From contig AJWJ01000102.1 of the NCBI GenBank assembly GCA_000277445.1, forward strand, positions 1 through 56,551: a stretch of 56,551 nt of DNA. Reading direction: 5' to 3'. The notes under the pieces are model-generated. The model was given only the letters and a program-made list of their open reading frames with translations. It searched no databases and was not told the DNA's origin. The DNA is from Polysphondylium violaceum. Its lineage: Eukaryota; Evosea; Eumycetozoa; Dictyosteliales; Dictyosteliaceae. A program made the translations under genes and the position numbers. Below, in pieces: positions 44,088 to 55,876 of this stretch (positions are counted from its first letter, which is position 1; every line of letters begins with the position of its first letter).

Positions 44088-46720
44088 TTATTCTTTTTGT
44101 TCGGCCTGTTCAACGGTGAGTGGGCTTTGTTTCATCTGAGAGGGTCCCAAAACAGTTTCATTAAATATCTCTTTGGTTGAGAGATTAGTGGAGCAATATA
44201 TACAATTGGGTGAATTTACTTCATTGTCGAGAGTTTTGGTGATCCAAGGTAAGTCAATGTAATCCATTTGGGGAATGTCTTCGGTGTGGAAAATCAATGA
44301 TTTGCTCTGACATGTGTTGCAATTGAAAATGTTGTTTGTGTCTAAAAAGAGACAAGATCGACTGCATCTTTCAAGGGGACTGGTGCAATGGGGACAATCT
44401 GAAAATCTGGAAATTGCATTTTTGCCCTCGCTCTTTTCATCCACTGGATCAACAATCCATTCATTAAAACAAATTGGACATTGCTCTCTTGCTGGTGTAT
44501 CACCATTAAATAGTTTGGTTATCTTTTCAAACACCTGTTTAGCAACACTAGCTTCAGAGTTGTTTACCAATATATTTCCCATTAAAACCAATGATAGCTT
44601 TTGATTGTTTTGTAATTCTATAAAAGGTTTGTTAGTATTGCTGTTGTCTTATTGACAATAATCAGACTATCAATAACATTAATAATTACCTTTAATATTA
44701 GCCATTTTAATAAAATTTACACAGCTCGATTTATAATGATGTATTTGAAGTGCATGAATATTGGTTTGAATAGAGTCTGTTATTACTTGTGGAACGTCTT
44801 GAGGGAATCTTGCCAGAGCATGATAGTAAACTAGATTTTTAAATTGAAGTTTCCAATTGGATAATAGATTTTGTTGTGTATCAATGCCATGATACAATGT
44901 AAATAAATTGTCCATGCTTAGAGTATTTAGATACAAATAGTAATCCCACAATGTGATAAATTGTTTTTCTCTAGAGTTTGCTGTACTAGTGTATGCTTTG
45001 ATAAAAGAATCCTTAAATTCTGTAAATGTCTTGTTGTATGACAAAATCTTGAGTGTTGAATGACCATGTCTCATAGCAAACATAGAAGAGTGTGAGCCTG
45101 GTAAACTATGATTACAAGTTAATAAACATTTAATATACCCGACTCTACATTATACTATACTTTTCATTATAAAATAAAAATAAATTATTTGGAGAAGTTC
45201 TAACGGAAAGGATACCCAATGATTTACCATCCTCTTTCCATATATTTAATAATTGGTGGCCTGTTAATTGATCAAATGAGGTGAAATTACTGTTGATTTG
45301 GAACGATAAAATACTAAAATCCAATGAGGAAATCATAAATTGGCTATAAGATGTAAAATGAACACTTGTAATCTTTTCTCTGTTCTTTACTAAAAATGTT
45401 GACAATATCTTTTTCTCTAAACTATATAAATAAAATCCCATTCCTTTGGCTATAAACAAAATATAATCTTGGTTTGATTTCTATACATTCATTATCGTTA
45501 GTCATGTAATAATAAAGATAGTAGTTGATCTATAATCAAATCTTACATTTACAGGTGAGAATTCCAAAAAGGTAACTGGTCTAGAATCTGGTTCTCCAAT
45601 GACCGATCTATACAATTCAATTTCACCTTTGGCTAAAACTTTATAAATTGATACACATCCATTACCAAATCCAACGGCAAGTAGACTGTGATCCATTGGT
45701 TTATCTGTATCGTTTGGTAACCATTTTAAACATGATATCCAACCCAAATGATGATGATTACAATAGCCTATCGATACCCGCACTGGATATTGACTTTGTG
45801 AGGGTACCAATACCTTGTACAATGTCAATGTTGATCTGCTACCCAATGCAAGAAAAGTATGTGGTTCTAAACTTGCACCATCAGCTTCTTGTTGTTGTTG
45901 TTGTTGTTGTTGATCCACAGGTGTAATAATTGGTGACCAACAATGAGTATTAACTTTCATCCATTCATCTCTTTTAATAAACTCTGTGTTTGAAACAGAT
46001 AGTGGTTCTGGAGTAAAGTGAGAGTTTGGTAGAAAGTGAAAATATCTAGAATGCATCAAACGATAGATACGGTATTAGTACTTCATATGTACATATAGCA
46101 TCATAATATACTAACCTCCATTTAGAATAATCGTTTTCAGTGTCTACCGGATTAAACTCTGGATCCATAATTCTTTTATACAACGAATCTGATAAAGAGT
46201 ATATCTAGAGTAAGATGAATTAGATTTGGTATGATTATATAATGATCATCAAACAAAACATACATGATCCCATTCGTTTGAACTTGTGATAAAGTTATTC
46301 AAAGGAGGTGCAAAGATATCTGTGTGATTGTTTCCTGTAGATACACATAACAGTTGATAAGGCCCTGAACTGGTTGAAAAGAAACAAGGTGAAAAAGATA
46401 CCTGTGAGAATGATGCTGGTTCATTTCTAAATAAAGGAAAGATATTTTGTTGTGGTTCGCCATAGGTGTAGCTGTGGATTTGATTTTTAGGTAATTTTAT
46501 AAATTGTCTTTTTAACACTCCATTGATATGACTCTATATCGAGCATATACCACTATTAATAAACACAGCTATCCAAAGAACTAAATATAAATATACATAC
46601 AAATATTAATATTGAAGATGGAAAAACAGTGGCGCTTCTTTGTGACCCATTTGAGTATACTAAACAATTGATACTACAATCTTCATAGTTTTGAATGTGA
46701 TAAAAGTCTTTCAATGACAT
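44088..46720 (-). CDS. TFIIIC 90 kDa subunit (GTF3C4-like), WD40 plus zinc domain
   Basis: Seven exons (46601-46720, 46264-46533, 46116-46204, 45547-46045, 45161-45480, 44690-45105, 44088-44617), all junctions in phase, give 747 aa. The N-terminal half has WD40-like blades (VSFSPCFFST, CLKWLPNDTD...LLAVGFGNGCVSIYKV, FLEFSPV). The C-terminus is a TFIIIC-type zinc region: CPICFNEW, then DCPHC, LERCSRSC, NCNTCQSK, and the late PWITKTL...CIYC motif that matches PWIKRLL...CPFC of human GTF3C4. TFIIIC90 binds B-box promoters as part of TFIIIC and recruits RNA polymerase III for tRNA genes. A poly-Gln run (about residue 200) is a dictyostelid insert. The acceptor at 45480 was chosen because it keeps phase 0 and yields a continuous propeller. 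Confidence 0.87.
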
Positions 46721-47038
46721 TGCTAACACTGAAAACGATCATTACTAAAATTGGATTTGATCAAATTTTTAAAAATATAATTATTATTTAAATAAATAAA
46801 AAAAAAAAAGAAAATAAAATTTGAAAAAATAATTCATTCATATTTTAGCGCGGGGTAATGTGCTGGTAGCTACTGCATAAAATTTAGTATCTATCAGTAC
46901 ATAGTCACTATATCTGATATATATGAATAAATTAAACTAATCTTTATTTATAGATTTATTTTATTTTTTCGAAAATAATAATAATAAATACATATTATAT
47001 GTAGTATAAAAAGAATATATTTTATAAAGATACTGTAT
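46721..47038. other. Spacer, no gene seen
   Basis: 318 nt of AT-rich DNA, with an A13 run at about 46800 and TTTAGCGCGGGGTAATGTGC at about 46845, the only GC-rich patch. It contains the TFIIIC90 promoter and the terpene synthase 3' end. Confidence 0.5.
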
Positions 47039-48191
47039 CTATTCTTCAACAGAACGAGCACTTGCAGCTGATGGGGGTTGTGAATAATGTTGTGGACCCC
47101 ATGTCATGAGACCAAACAAGAGCCATGAAAGATCTTTAAATAGTTGGTCGACACAAAGAGAATCTCTGAAATCAAAAGAAAGCTCTTTTTCCAATTCAAT
47201 GATCTCACTCATAGACTCTAGGATGAGTTTCATTACTTTTTCTTGAGCGTCTTGTTTACTGATTTTGTTGCAACGTTGTAAAAAGTAAACTGGATTTGCC
47301 TCCATTTGGCCCAACATCATGTCTTTGTCATAGGACGCTAAATCATTCAACAACACCATTACTTCGGCATACTTTTCAACCATTTGATTAAAATTCATAC
47401 AGTTAAAGATATTTTTAGAGATAATGGTGTCTTCAGATGGATAACAAGTGCAAAGAAAAGACAAGACAAAAAGATTGGCTGCTCCACCATTAAGTTTTCT
47501 CAATGATAACCAAGTATAAAAATTCTTTTCTTGAATATTCTATATGAAAAGATTAATTATTAATATAACGATATATTAAGATAAACAATTTATAAATACA
47601 ATGGATAATTACTTTATACATATTAAACGAAATAAAAGAATTTGTATATTCAATACATTTTTGAAGAAAGTTTTGAAAGATTGAATTGTATAAAACTGGA
47701 TTTTGAGAAGTATAGGATTTAAGAGTGTATACCAAATCCCAAGTTAGCATTTCTACAAGAGTTTTTGTATCGTTCTTGGTAATTGATTTCTTCATTTGGA
47801 AAATATCATTGATTCTTTTAACTTGTTTAACGGTAGATTCAATATTTTCTTGTGAATAAAATTCCATGTGATCATCAAAGTAATCATCAACAACATAACC
47901 CCACAATAAACCTTTGATGGCAATTTCATAAACTTGTTCATCGTCTTTGGAAATGTTTGGTGATAAAAAACATACCCAATACAACTTATCCAGACTCAAG
48001 ATGGTTTTAATTTTTTCTTTAATTGGCAATCCAATGTCGGCATATTTCTTTACGATACCATCAAGAAAAGATACATTCATAGGTGAATTTTTTGGCATAG
48101 ATGATTGAGCAATTTTGTAACAACCAAGTCTAGATGACCATACTGGATCACCCATTATATATTGAAATAAATTTGAGATACTATGAGTCAT
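47039..48191 (-). CDS. Terpene synthase, tandem copy 1
   Basis: Exons 47613-48191 and 47039-47539 (phase 0) give 359 aa. The class I terpene synthase signature is complete: the aspartate-rich motif VVDDYFDDHMEF and the NSE-type motif LNDLASYDKD, plus a C-terminal helix FKDLSWLLFGLMTWGP. Dictyostelids are known to make volatile sesqui- and other terpenes during development with such enzymes, which use Mg2+ and isoprenyl diphosphates (usually farnesyl diphosphate). The substrate cannot be read from the sequence. The ATG at 48191 fits the paralogue at 50376 (SxxxFxxxY alignment of the N-termini). No signal peptide, so cytosolic. Confidence 0.94.
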
Positions 48192-49170
48192 TTTGGGAAA
48201 AAGTTGGTTAGAATTAAAAAAGCTAAAACAATAGATGAAAGTTAACCAATAAATATTGAAGTTGAAAAACAATTAAATATATTATGAAGGAAATTGATTA
48301 AAATTTGAAAAATAATAAAGTACTGGAAACAATTAAATAACTATTTTTTAAATTGAAAAAGTTGAATTAAAAAAATTTTAAAATAACGAATCCTTTCAAA
48401 CCAACAAAAAGATTAGCTAAAGAATGAAAACTATACAACTCTTTAATTCAAATGGACTTTTATACTCTTTCAATTTTTAGTTCGTCTAATAAGTACACCA
48501 TACACACAAAATCTTCAACCACACTCACTCACACAATACACGCTTTTGGAGCCATTTTTTCAAAATCTCAAACAACCCACTATTCATAAATTAAATATAT
48601 CTCACCCACACATTTACATGTGAATATGGTTAATTTTTAAAAATGATACCCCCTAAACCTGGGTTTTGATATCAAAAACCAAATGTCTACACACCCACGA
48701 TATGTATGTGAAATTGAGCTAGGCAATGCCTAAAAATAATGTTTTTATACACTACCAAATATGTATGTGAAGGGATAAAAACATATTCTCCCCATGTTGA
48801 TGTTTACCAATATCAAACATGTTGTTTCAAAAAAGTAAATATTGTGTTTAGTGTCGTTTGGATCAAATATGATGTATATTAATTAATGATGATGTTTATA
48901 ATAAAATGATTTATTTAATGTGGTTAAATCCCTTTTTAGACATTACACTTTTAGTATTTTCGTTAAAATGGATTTTTTTGTTGAACCAAAAGTAAATATT
49001 AGATCAAAGGGAGATATATAGTGATGTAATGCATGTTATTGAGCGTGTGTTTAAACACATGTGGATTTTATAAATATATGTGTACATTTAATGAAATTGA
49101 GGAGGTAGCGATATCTTTTAAATTTAGAATAATTGGATCTATAAAAATATATATATGGTAGTTTTGAAAA
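48192..49170. promoter_or_regulatory. Spacer between tandem terpene synthases, CA-rich promoter
   Basis: 979 nt. The part near 48490-48720 is CA-rich on the plus strand with CACTCACTCACACA, CTCACCCACACA and CACACCCACGA, and the motif ATATGTATGTGAA occurs twice (about 48700 and 48757). On the minus strand, from which the gene is read, these are GT-rich boxes. They resemble G-boxes of developmental genes. A hairpin AGGCAATGCCT (about 48720) is also there. No gene is seen. Confidence 0.5.
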
Positions 49171-50376
49171 TTAATCTAGAGTATGAGATTGTTGTGATTG
49201 TTGTGATTGTTGTTGGTTAGAATAATGAGTGTAAGGATCCCATGCCAAGAAGCCAAATAACAACCAAGAAAGATCTTTTAACATTTCCATCACACATTTA
49301 GATTGTTTAAAATGGATAGTTAATGCTGATTCCATCTCATCTATTTCTTTGAGAGAGATGATAATTGAATCTAGTACTCTGTTTTGAGCCTGTTCAAATG
49401 TTATTTTTTCGGTGTGTTAGTAAAAAATGGATAGGATTTCCTTGCACCTGACCCAAAAATAGCTCTTTATCATAGGATGCTAAATCATTCAACAACACCA
49501 TCATTTCTGAATATTTTTCAACTATTTGGTTAAAATTGATATCCACAAATGGTATACTACTACCCAAATCTTTAAATTTACTTTGTGGATACCTGTGACA
49601 GAAAAATGCCAAAATAAACATATTGGAAATACCTCCATTTAATTTTCTTAATGATAACCATATTAAAAAATTTTTACTTTCAACATTCTTTTGTGTGAGT
49701 ATATTTATTTATGTGTGTGTGTGAGTGTGTGTGTATAAATTTGTTGAGAATAACCAAAATTAGTATTAAAAAGGGAATTACTATTAATAACAATACATAC
49801 CCTATATAAATTAAAAGGGATAATGGAATTTGTATAATCTATACATTTTTGTAAAAAAATATGAAAAAGAGTTGAATGATAATTTTGTTGAGTTTCTGAA
49901 AACTGTTTGATACAAGATACCAAATCTATGGTCAACTTTTCAATTGAGTTTGTATCTTTATCGAAAATGGATAAATTTGACTTTAAATGAAAAATATCAT
50001 TGATTCTTTTAACCTTTTTTATTGTGTCCCCTATTTGATCATTATGATAAAACTCTAATTGATCATCGAAATAGTCGTCTACTTCGTAGGCCCAAAAGAA
50101 ACCCTTTAAACCAATTTCATAGATAAAAGGGTTCTCTTTTTCAACGTTTGATGATACAAAACAGCATCTGTACAATTTGTCTAAACTTAAAAGTGTGTTG
50201 ATTTTATTTTCAATAGGATAACCAATCTCTTTTAATTGCGCAACAATTGAATTGAGGATTGGTATGGTATCCACATGGAAATCATCTCTAGCCTTTTGGA
50301 AACTCTTTAGTCTATTTGACCATTTCGAGTTTTTTAGTAAATATTCTTGAATGAATTGAATTTTTTTTGACTCCAT
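49171..50376 (-). CDS. Terpene synthase, tandem copy 2, with a frame break or novel intron
   Basis: Exon 1 is 49801-50376; exon 2 starts at 49687. Motifs are intact: YEVDDYFDDQLEF and LNDLASYDKEL. Compared with copy 1 the frame breaks after NPIHFL: between the aligned F-L and K-I the DNA has 13 nt (four codons plus one), and the frame that continues the homology (FEQAQNRVLDSIIISL...LKDLSWLLFGFLAWDP) is shifted. If read as one exon the protein stops early. A 58-nt intron (49390-49447: GTGCAAG ... TACTAAC ... AACAG) would restore the frame exactly and give 344 aa, but removes the conserved NPIHFL helix piece. So this is either an intact gene with a new intron, a recent pseudogene, or a sequencing error. 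Confidence 0.85.
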
Positions 50377-50932
50377 GACAAAAAAAGTGTGTGTTATTTG
50401 AAAAAAAGAAAAAAAGCTGCAATTTCAAGAACACCAAAGAGTTTTTATTTATACTATAAATACTTCAACATTAATAATAATTTATTTATTTTATGTAATT
50501 AATCTCACCTAATTATAATGTTATGATATTAATTTTGACAGGGTTCCTATTCGAGATCAAAGAGATATCTTTTGAAAATTAAAAAAAAAATTAAATGACC
50601 ACACCACTCACCACACTTACACACATTCTATTATTTTGCAAGTATCATTTAAATTGTATGGAGAGGGGTTATCTATTTGTTATAGATTTATTAATTGCAT
50701 TGAAAAACTATAAAGGGAAATGCTAAAAAAAAATAGTATGATTGTTTGTCAAACAAAGCTATCGCATCCACATATGTTTTAGAGTTTTGAAAAGAGGAAT
50801 ATGATTTGAAAGATTTAGATGGATATTTTTGTTGTTTGTTTTGTATAATATGGTTTTTAGTATTTTTTTATAAAAATTTTATTTGGTATCTATTATTATA
50901 TATCTAAATGAAAAATAAAAAGGAAATTAAAT
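50377..50932. other. Intergenic spacer, no gene seen
   Basis: 556 nt of AT-rich DNA between the copy 2 terpene synthase start and the 3' end of the FKBP15-like gene. A CACACCACTCACCACACTTACACACA stretch near 50600 is G-box-like and probably part of the terpene synthase promoter. Confidence 0.5.
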
Positions 50933-53900
50933 TTAAAGTGGGAGGGTGAATTCTTCTTGAGCTTTTTCGGTTTCGTCCAAGGGAGAAGCGGTTGGATCAG
51001 ATCCAAACAAGCCAGAAAAGTCTTGTTTGGGTTTGTTTGGAGTTGATTTTGGTTTAAGGCTAGCACCACCAAACAAAGAGTCAGAGTCAAAGGCGTTGGA
51101 GGATGGAGTGGATTCAGAGGCGGCAGATTTAGAGAATGAGAATAAATCATCGTCACCATCGTCGGCAAATGGATCCTTCTTTGGAGTTTTGGTGGCGGTG
51201 GTGGGGGTGGATGGGGCATCGCCAAACAAAGAGTCGGAGAAGAGGTCTTTCTTTGGAGTAGACTCTTTCTTTGACTCAACGTCACCAGCTGGGGTGGCAA
51301 ATGGATCGGAATCGTCAAAATCGAAAAAGTTCTTTTTGGCAGTGGCTGGTTTCTTTTCGGCAGCTTCATCGGCAGAGGATTTAGTTGGGGTGGCTGGTTT
51401 TTCTCAGAGGCAAAAATATTGGAATCGTCAAAAACAGAAGAGGATTTAGTTGGGGTGGCTGGTTTTGGTTCGTCTTCCAAAGATGGTTTGTCTTCTTCAC
51501 CACTGCTGGCTTCATTTGGTGTAATAGATGGAACTTCTTCAAACTCTTTTTCTTCCAAACTGGGTGGATCGTCAATGTTTTCAAAGGAATCAGATTTATC
51601 TTCGTCTTTGCTGAAAATGTCTTTATCGTCAATCATACCCTTGTCTTCTGGAATGAATGGAACTTCAACTTTTTCCTCAACAGCTTCTTCTTCATCATCA
51701 TCACTTAATGAAGGTGGAGCTTCAACTTTTTCTTCTTCTTCTTCTTGTTCAGATTCAACTTTAACGTCTTCTTTTTCAGACTCTTGTTTTTCTTCTTCTT
51801 TTTCAGATTCTTCACCAACTACATCTGTGATTTGACTATTGATTGGGGTTTCAATAGCTTCTTCTTTTGGCTCTTCAACTTCTGGTTCAGATTCATCGTC
51901 AATTTGTGGTGGTTCAGCAATAACTTGTTCTTCTTCAGATTCAGATTCTTCAACAACTGGTTCTTTTTCTTCAGTAACAGCCAATGGATCTTCAACAACT
52001 ACATCGGTGATTTGTGGGTTGACAACGGCATCAGTAATTTGTGGATTAACAACGGTGGTGGTTAATGGGTTTTCTTCTTCTTTCGATTCTTCTTCAGATT
52101 CAGATTCAGATTGTTCTTTTTCTTCAGTAACAGCCAATGGATCTTCAACAACTACATCAGTGATTTGTGGGTTGACAACAGCATCAGTAATTTGTGGATT
52201 AACAACGGTGGTGGTTAATGGATCAACTGCAGTAGTTTCAGCTTCAGCTTTTTCTTCATTTTCCATATCCAACTTCATTTGTTCGATTTCGGCATCAATG
52301 TTTTTAAGTTGTTCCTCATCGATATCGGCGTAATCGTCATCATCAAATTCGTCATCATCATCATCACTAGTTTCTTTAACAACTGGTGGGACAACAACGG
52401 CAATTGGTTCTGATTTTGGAGTTTCCTCTTGGACCTCTGGGGTTGAAAGTGGGTCAACAACTTGAACCTTTTCTTCTGGTTGTTCTTGTTCTTCTTCAGA
52501 TTCAGATTCATCAACAACTGGTGGGACAACAGCTGTGACTGGTTCAGATGGAACAGCCTCAACAACTGGTTCTTCAACAATTTGTTCTTCCTCTTCTTCT
52601 TCTTCTTCCTCAACTTCCTCTTCCTCTTCTTCTTCTCCTTCTTCGACTTCATCTTCTTTTGGTTTTGGTGCCAAGAATTCAGTGGTAGTTTGTTTGATAA
52701 TACCTTTGAATGAATTTACGATATCTTCAGCAGAGTAAACTTCTTCTTCTTCAAATTCTTCATAAACTGCAGCAAATACCTTTTGCATTAAAGATTTAAC
52801 TTCTTTGGCAATGTCGACAGAACCAGCGCTAACAACAGTGGTGGCAGTGGTGGAGGCAGATTGGGCAGAGGCGAGGGCAGCGGCGGCGTTGGCGGCGGCA
52901 ACAGCAGCAGCAGAATTGGCTTTGTCTAAATCCAAAAGTGATTGATCATATTTGGATTGAATTTGTTGAATTTGTTGTTGAAGACTGGATACCATATCAC
53001 TTTCGTGTTTGGTGCTTTCAATACCATCACTGAAACCTTTGTTGTAGGATTTAGAGACGTTTTCAACTTCTTCAGAGAGTTGTTTTTCAATCTTGGTTCT
53101 CAAGGCGTTTAATTGCTCGAGTTCAGATTGATGCAATTTCTTTAATGATTCAATAGAGGATTTCTCAGCCTCGACACTCAAGACCAAATTGCCAATCTCT
53201 TCTTCTTTTTTCAAGATGGTCAAGTTGAGTTTAGCCTCGACCTCTTGTTTGGCACTTTCAATCATAGCAGTGACAGAGCCCATAGCATTTCTTTCAGTCT
53301 CCAAGGTGTCTTTGAGTGAGGTGATTTCCAAGTTTAATTGGGCAACCTTGTCGTCGTTTCTCTTTTTGAGTTTGAGCATATCAAGTTTGACCTTTTTGAT
53401 AGATTCTTCGTTGCTCTTTTCAGCTTGAGCGAGTGATTCTTGGGCGTCCTTGAGCTCGTCTTCAAGAGTGGCAATCTTTTCAGACTCTGATTTTCTGGCG
53501 TTCTTTTCGTCCAAAAGACTCTTTTTGAGGGCACGCATAGTGAGGGCAGCTTCTCTTTCAGTCTTTTTGGCGCTGTCTTGGTCTTGTTGGATCTTGATGA
53601 TTTCATCACGAGCATTGTTGAGTTCTTCAGTGGTAGTGTTGATCTCTCTCTTTAATTGAGAGATGGTGGATTGGGATTTGGTGAATGACATTTCCTTGTC
53701 GGTCAATTGATCTTCGATGGCAGTCTTTTGTTTTTGGAGATCAATGATTTGCTTTCTCAATTGAGAGACATTGTCGGTGATGGCCTCGTTTCTAGACTCC
53801 ATCATCTTTGTGTTTTCCTCTAAAAATTGTTCATTCTTTTTGTGAAGAGCGGCCATGTTTTCCTTGAGGGCGTTCATTCTGTTTTCCTTTTCACCAGATT

Positions 53901-54545
53901 CCTTGATAAGACGTTCATTGTCTTCGACTAATTTGTTGAGGGTTTGGACCAAAAGTAAACCAGAGATTGGGATCTCACCCTTGACGATTGGTTCATTTAA
54001 TGTTTCAAATTTAGCTGCAACTCTGTCTAATTTGTCAGAGAAAGTCTTAATGCTATCCTTTAATTCAACTTTAAATTGTCTTTCTTCAACTAAAACTTGA
54101 ACAGTTTCAGAGGCAGTTTGAGCTGGTGCAGCTGGTTGTTGAACAACAACTGGAGCTGGGGGTGGTGGAGCTGGTGCTGGAGTTGGAGGTGGAGCTGGTG
54201 GTGGTGATTGAACAATAATAGATGGTTGTTGTGGAATGATTGGTACCAAAGCACCACTGGTTGATGAATAAATACCAGTTTGGGTTGGGGATAATAATGG
54301 ATTAGCGTATGGATTCATTGGATTGATTGGTTGACCATATGGACTGATTGGGTTCATTGGATTCATTTGATTCATTGGATTCATTTGATTCATTGGGTTC
54401 ATAGGGTTCATTGGGTTCATTGGATTCATATTGTTCATTTGATTCATACCAAAGTTATTGTTGTTATTGTTGAAATTATTACCATTGTTAAAGTTGTTAC
54501 CATTGTTATAATTGTTGTTGTTATTGCCATTATTAAAGTTGTTAC

Positions 54546-54576
<31 letters not shown>

Positions 54577-55876
54577 ATAACCGTTATTATTGTTGTTACC
54601 ATTATTATTATAGTTGTTGCCATTGTTATTGTTACCATTGTTATAATTATTGTTATTATTGTTACCATTATTGTTTTGGTTATTGTTGTTATAATTATTG
54701 TTGTTATTTTGGTTATTTTGGTTATTGTTATTATTGTTTTGGTTGTTGTTATTGTTTTGGTTATTGTTATAATTTCTTGAAGATTCAGATTCACTATCAG
54801 ATGGTGAAGGAGAAACAAAACCAGTAGCTCTACCTAATTTAGCAACTCTTTGCATCAAGTTGGCTCTATCATCGGCAGCTGGTGCGGGAGAGTTGTTGAA
54901 TAATGTGTTTGGAAGAGAAGCTTGTGGAGCAGCGGTAGCTTGACCAGATAAATTTGGTAAAGAGGGGTCTTCCTTGCCTTCTCTCTTTTTAGTGGCAATC
55001 ACGTCGATTTCAAAGATAACATTGGCACCACCTGGGACATTCTTATTGCCCTTTTTGCCATAGGCAAAGTCTGATGGCACAACGACGATTCTCTTGACAC
55101 CCTTTTTCATGCCAGATACACCAAGGTCCCAACCCTTGATCACAGATCCGTCACCAATGACAAATTTGGCTTCACCGTTGGCTTCAAAGAGACTGCCAAG
55201 CTTTTGGTTGTTTTCAATCCAACCTGAATACTTGATGGTTGCTCTGTCACCAGCACCCAATGCTCTGGTTTTGGCGCCAGTGCCCAAATCAACGGTCGAG
55301 ATGGATTGGTAGCTGCCACTAGCACATTTGACAATGGCAACAGTGGTAGCATATTTATGTGAATCTTCAACACTGTTGAATGACATTGACCAACTTTGAT
55401 TGTTTTGATCGACAAAGTAACCATAGGTTTCATTGACTGTATAATTGAAATTTGGTGAGATATTGATTGTAACAATATAGGTCTTACTGTTATCATAGAC
55501 CAAGAATTGAAACTTTCCAGTAGATTTATAACCAACAACAGCTGTAGCTACTTGACCACGTGAAGAATAGTTTCCTCCTTCCCTATATTTATTATTATTA
55601 TTATGAATATATTAATATCTATATTACACTACGACTACTACTACCATCATTACTATTGCGCATTCGCACACTATATATTTACAATTTAAATAAATGAATT
55701 GGATAAGAAGCAATGACTTCTGGTGCATTGGAGGCTGCACTAGATTGTTGTTTACTGTTTGTGTATTGAAGAGATTGATTGCCTGACATTGTATTACTAT
55801 CTTTGAATAAAGATCCAAGTTTTTGTGAACTAGCGTTGTTTCTATTACTGTATTCTTCGTTATCAGAAAAGTTCAT
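50933..55876 (-). CDS. FKBP15/WAFL-like protein: WH1, FKBP, coiled coil and DPF-type tail, with a one-base frameshift
   Basis: Exons 55683-55876 and 50933-55582 (phase 2). The N-terminus has a WH1-like domain (about 58-150; PIHLFKLEGG, YKSTGKFQFLVYD), then a full FKBP fold (about 163-261; TIKYSGWI, VIKGWDLGVSGMKKG, FAYGKKG, VIFEIDVI), an Asn/Met-Pro-Asn low-complexity stretch, a Pro-rich stretch (PPPAPPPTPAPAPPPP), a long coiled coil and acidic repeats. This is the layout of FKBP15/WAFL, an endosome- and actin-linked protein. Near the end an A5 run at 51398-51402 (minus strand) must be A6 for the frame to continue. In the intended frame the tail has DPF, DSLFGD and DSLFGG motifs like clathrin/AP2 ligands and ends at 50933 (about 1614 aa); the unshifted frame instead gives a Pro/Leu-rich tail ending at 50896. 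Confidence 0.9.
51961..52221 (-). repeat. Two 108-bp coding repeats, 153 bp apart
   Basis: Inside the acidic region of the FKBP15-like gene two nearly identical blocks (51961-52068 and 52114-52221) each encode NPQITDAVVNPQITDVVVED. Each block itself holds a shorter VVNPQITD doublet. This is recent duplication within low-complexity sequence. Confidence 0.8.

Noticed and set aside
51419-52333. Ser/Thr-rich plus-strand frames in the acidic region
   Set aside because: They are antisense shadows of Glu/Asp codon repeats of the FKBP15-like gene.
54331-54780. Long plus-strand frame of Ile/Val/Thr repeats opposite the FKBP15-like gene
   Set aside because: It is the antisense of the Asn-rich repeat (AAT/AAC runs) and has no independent coding character.
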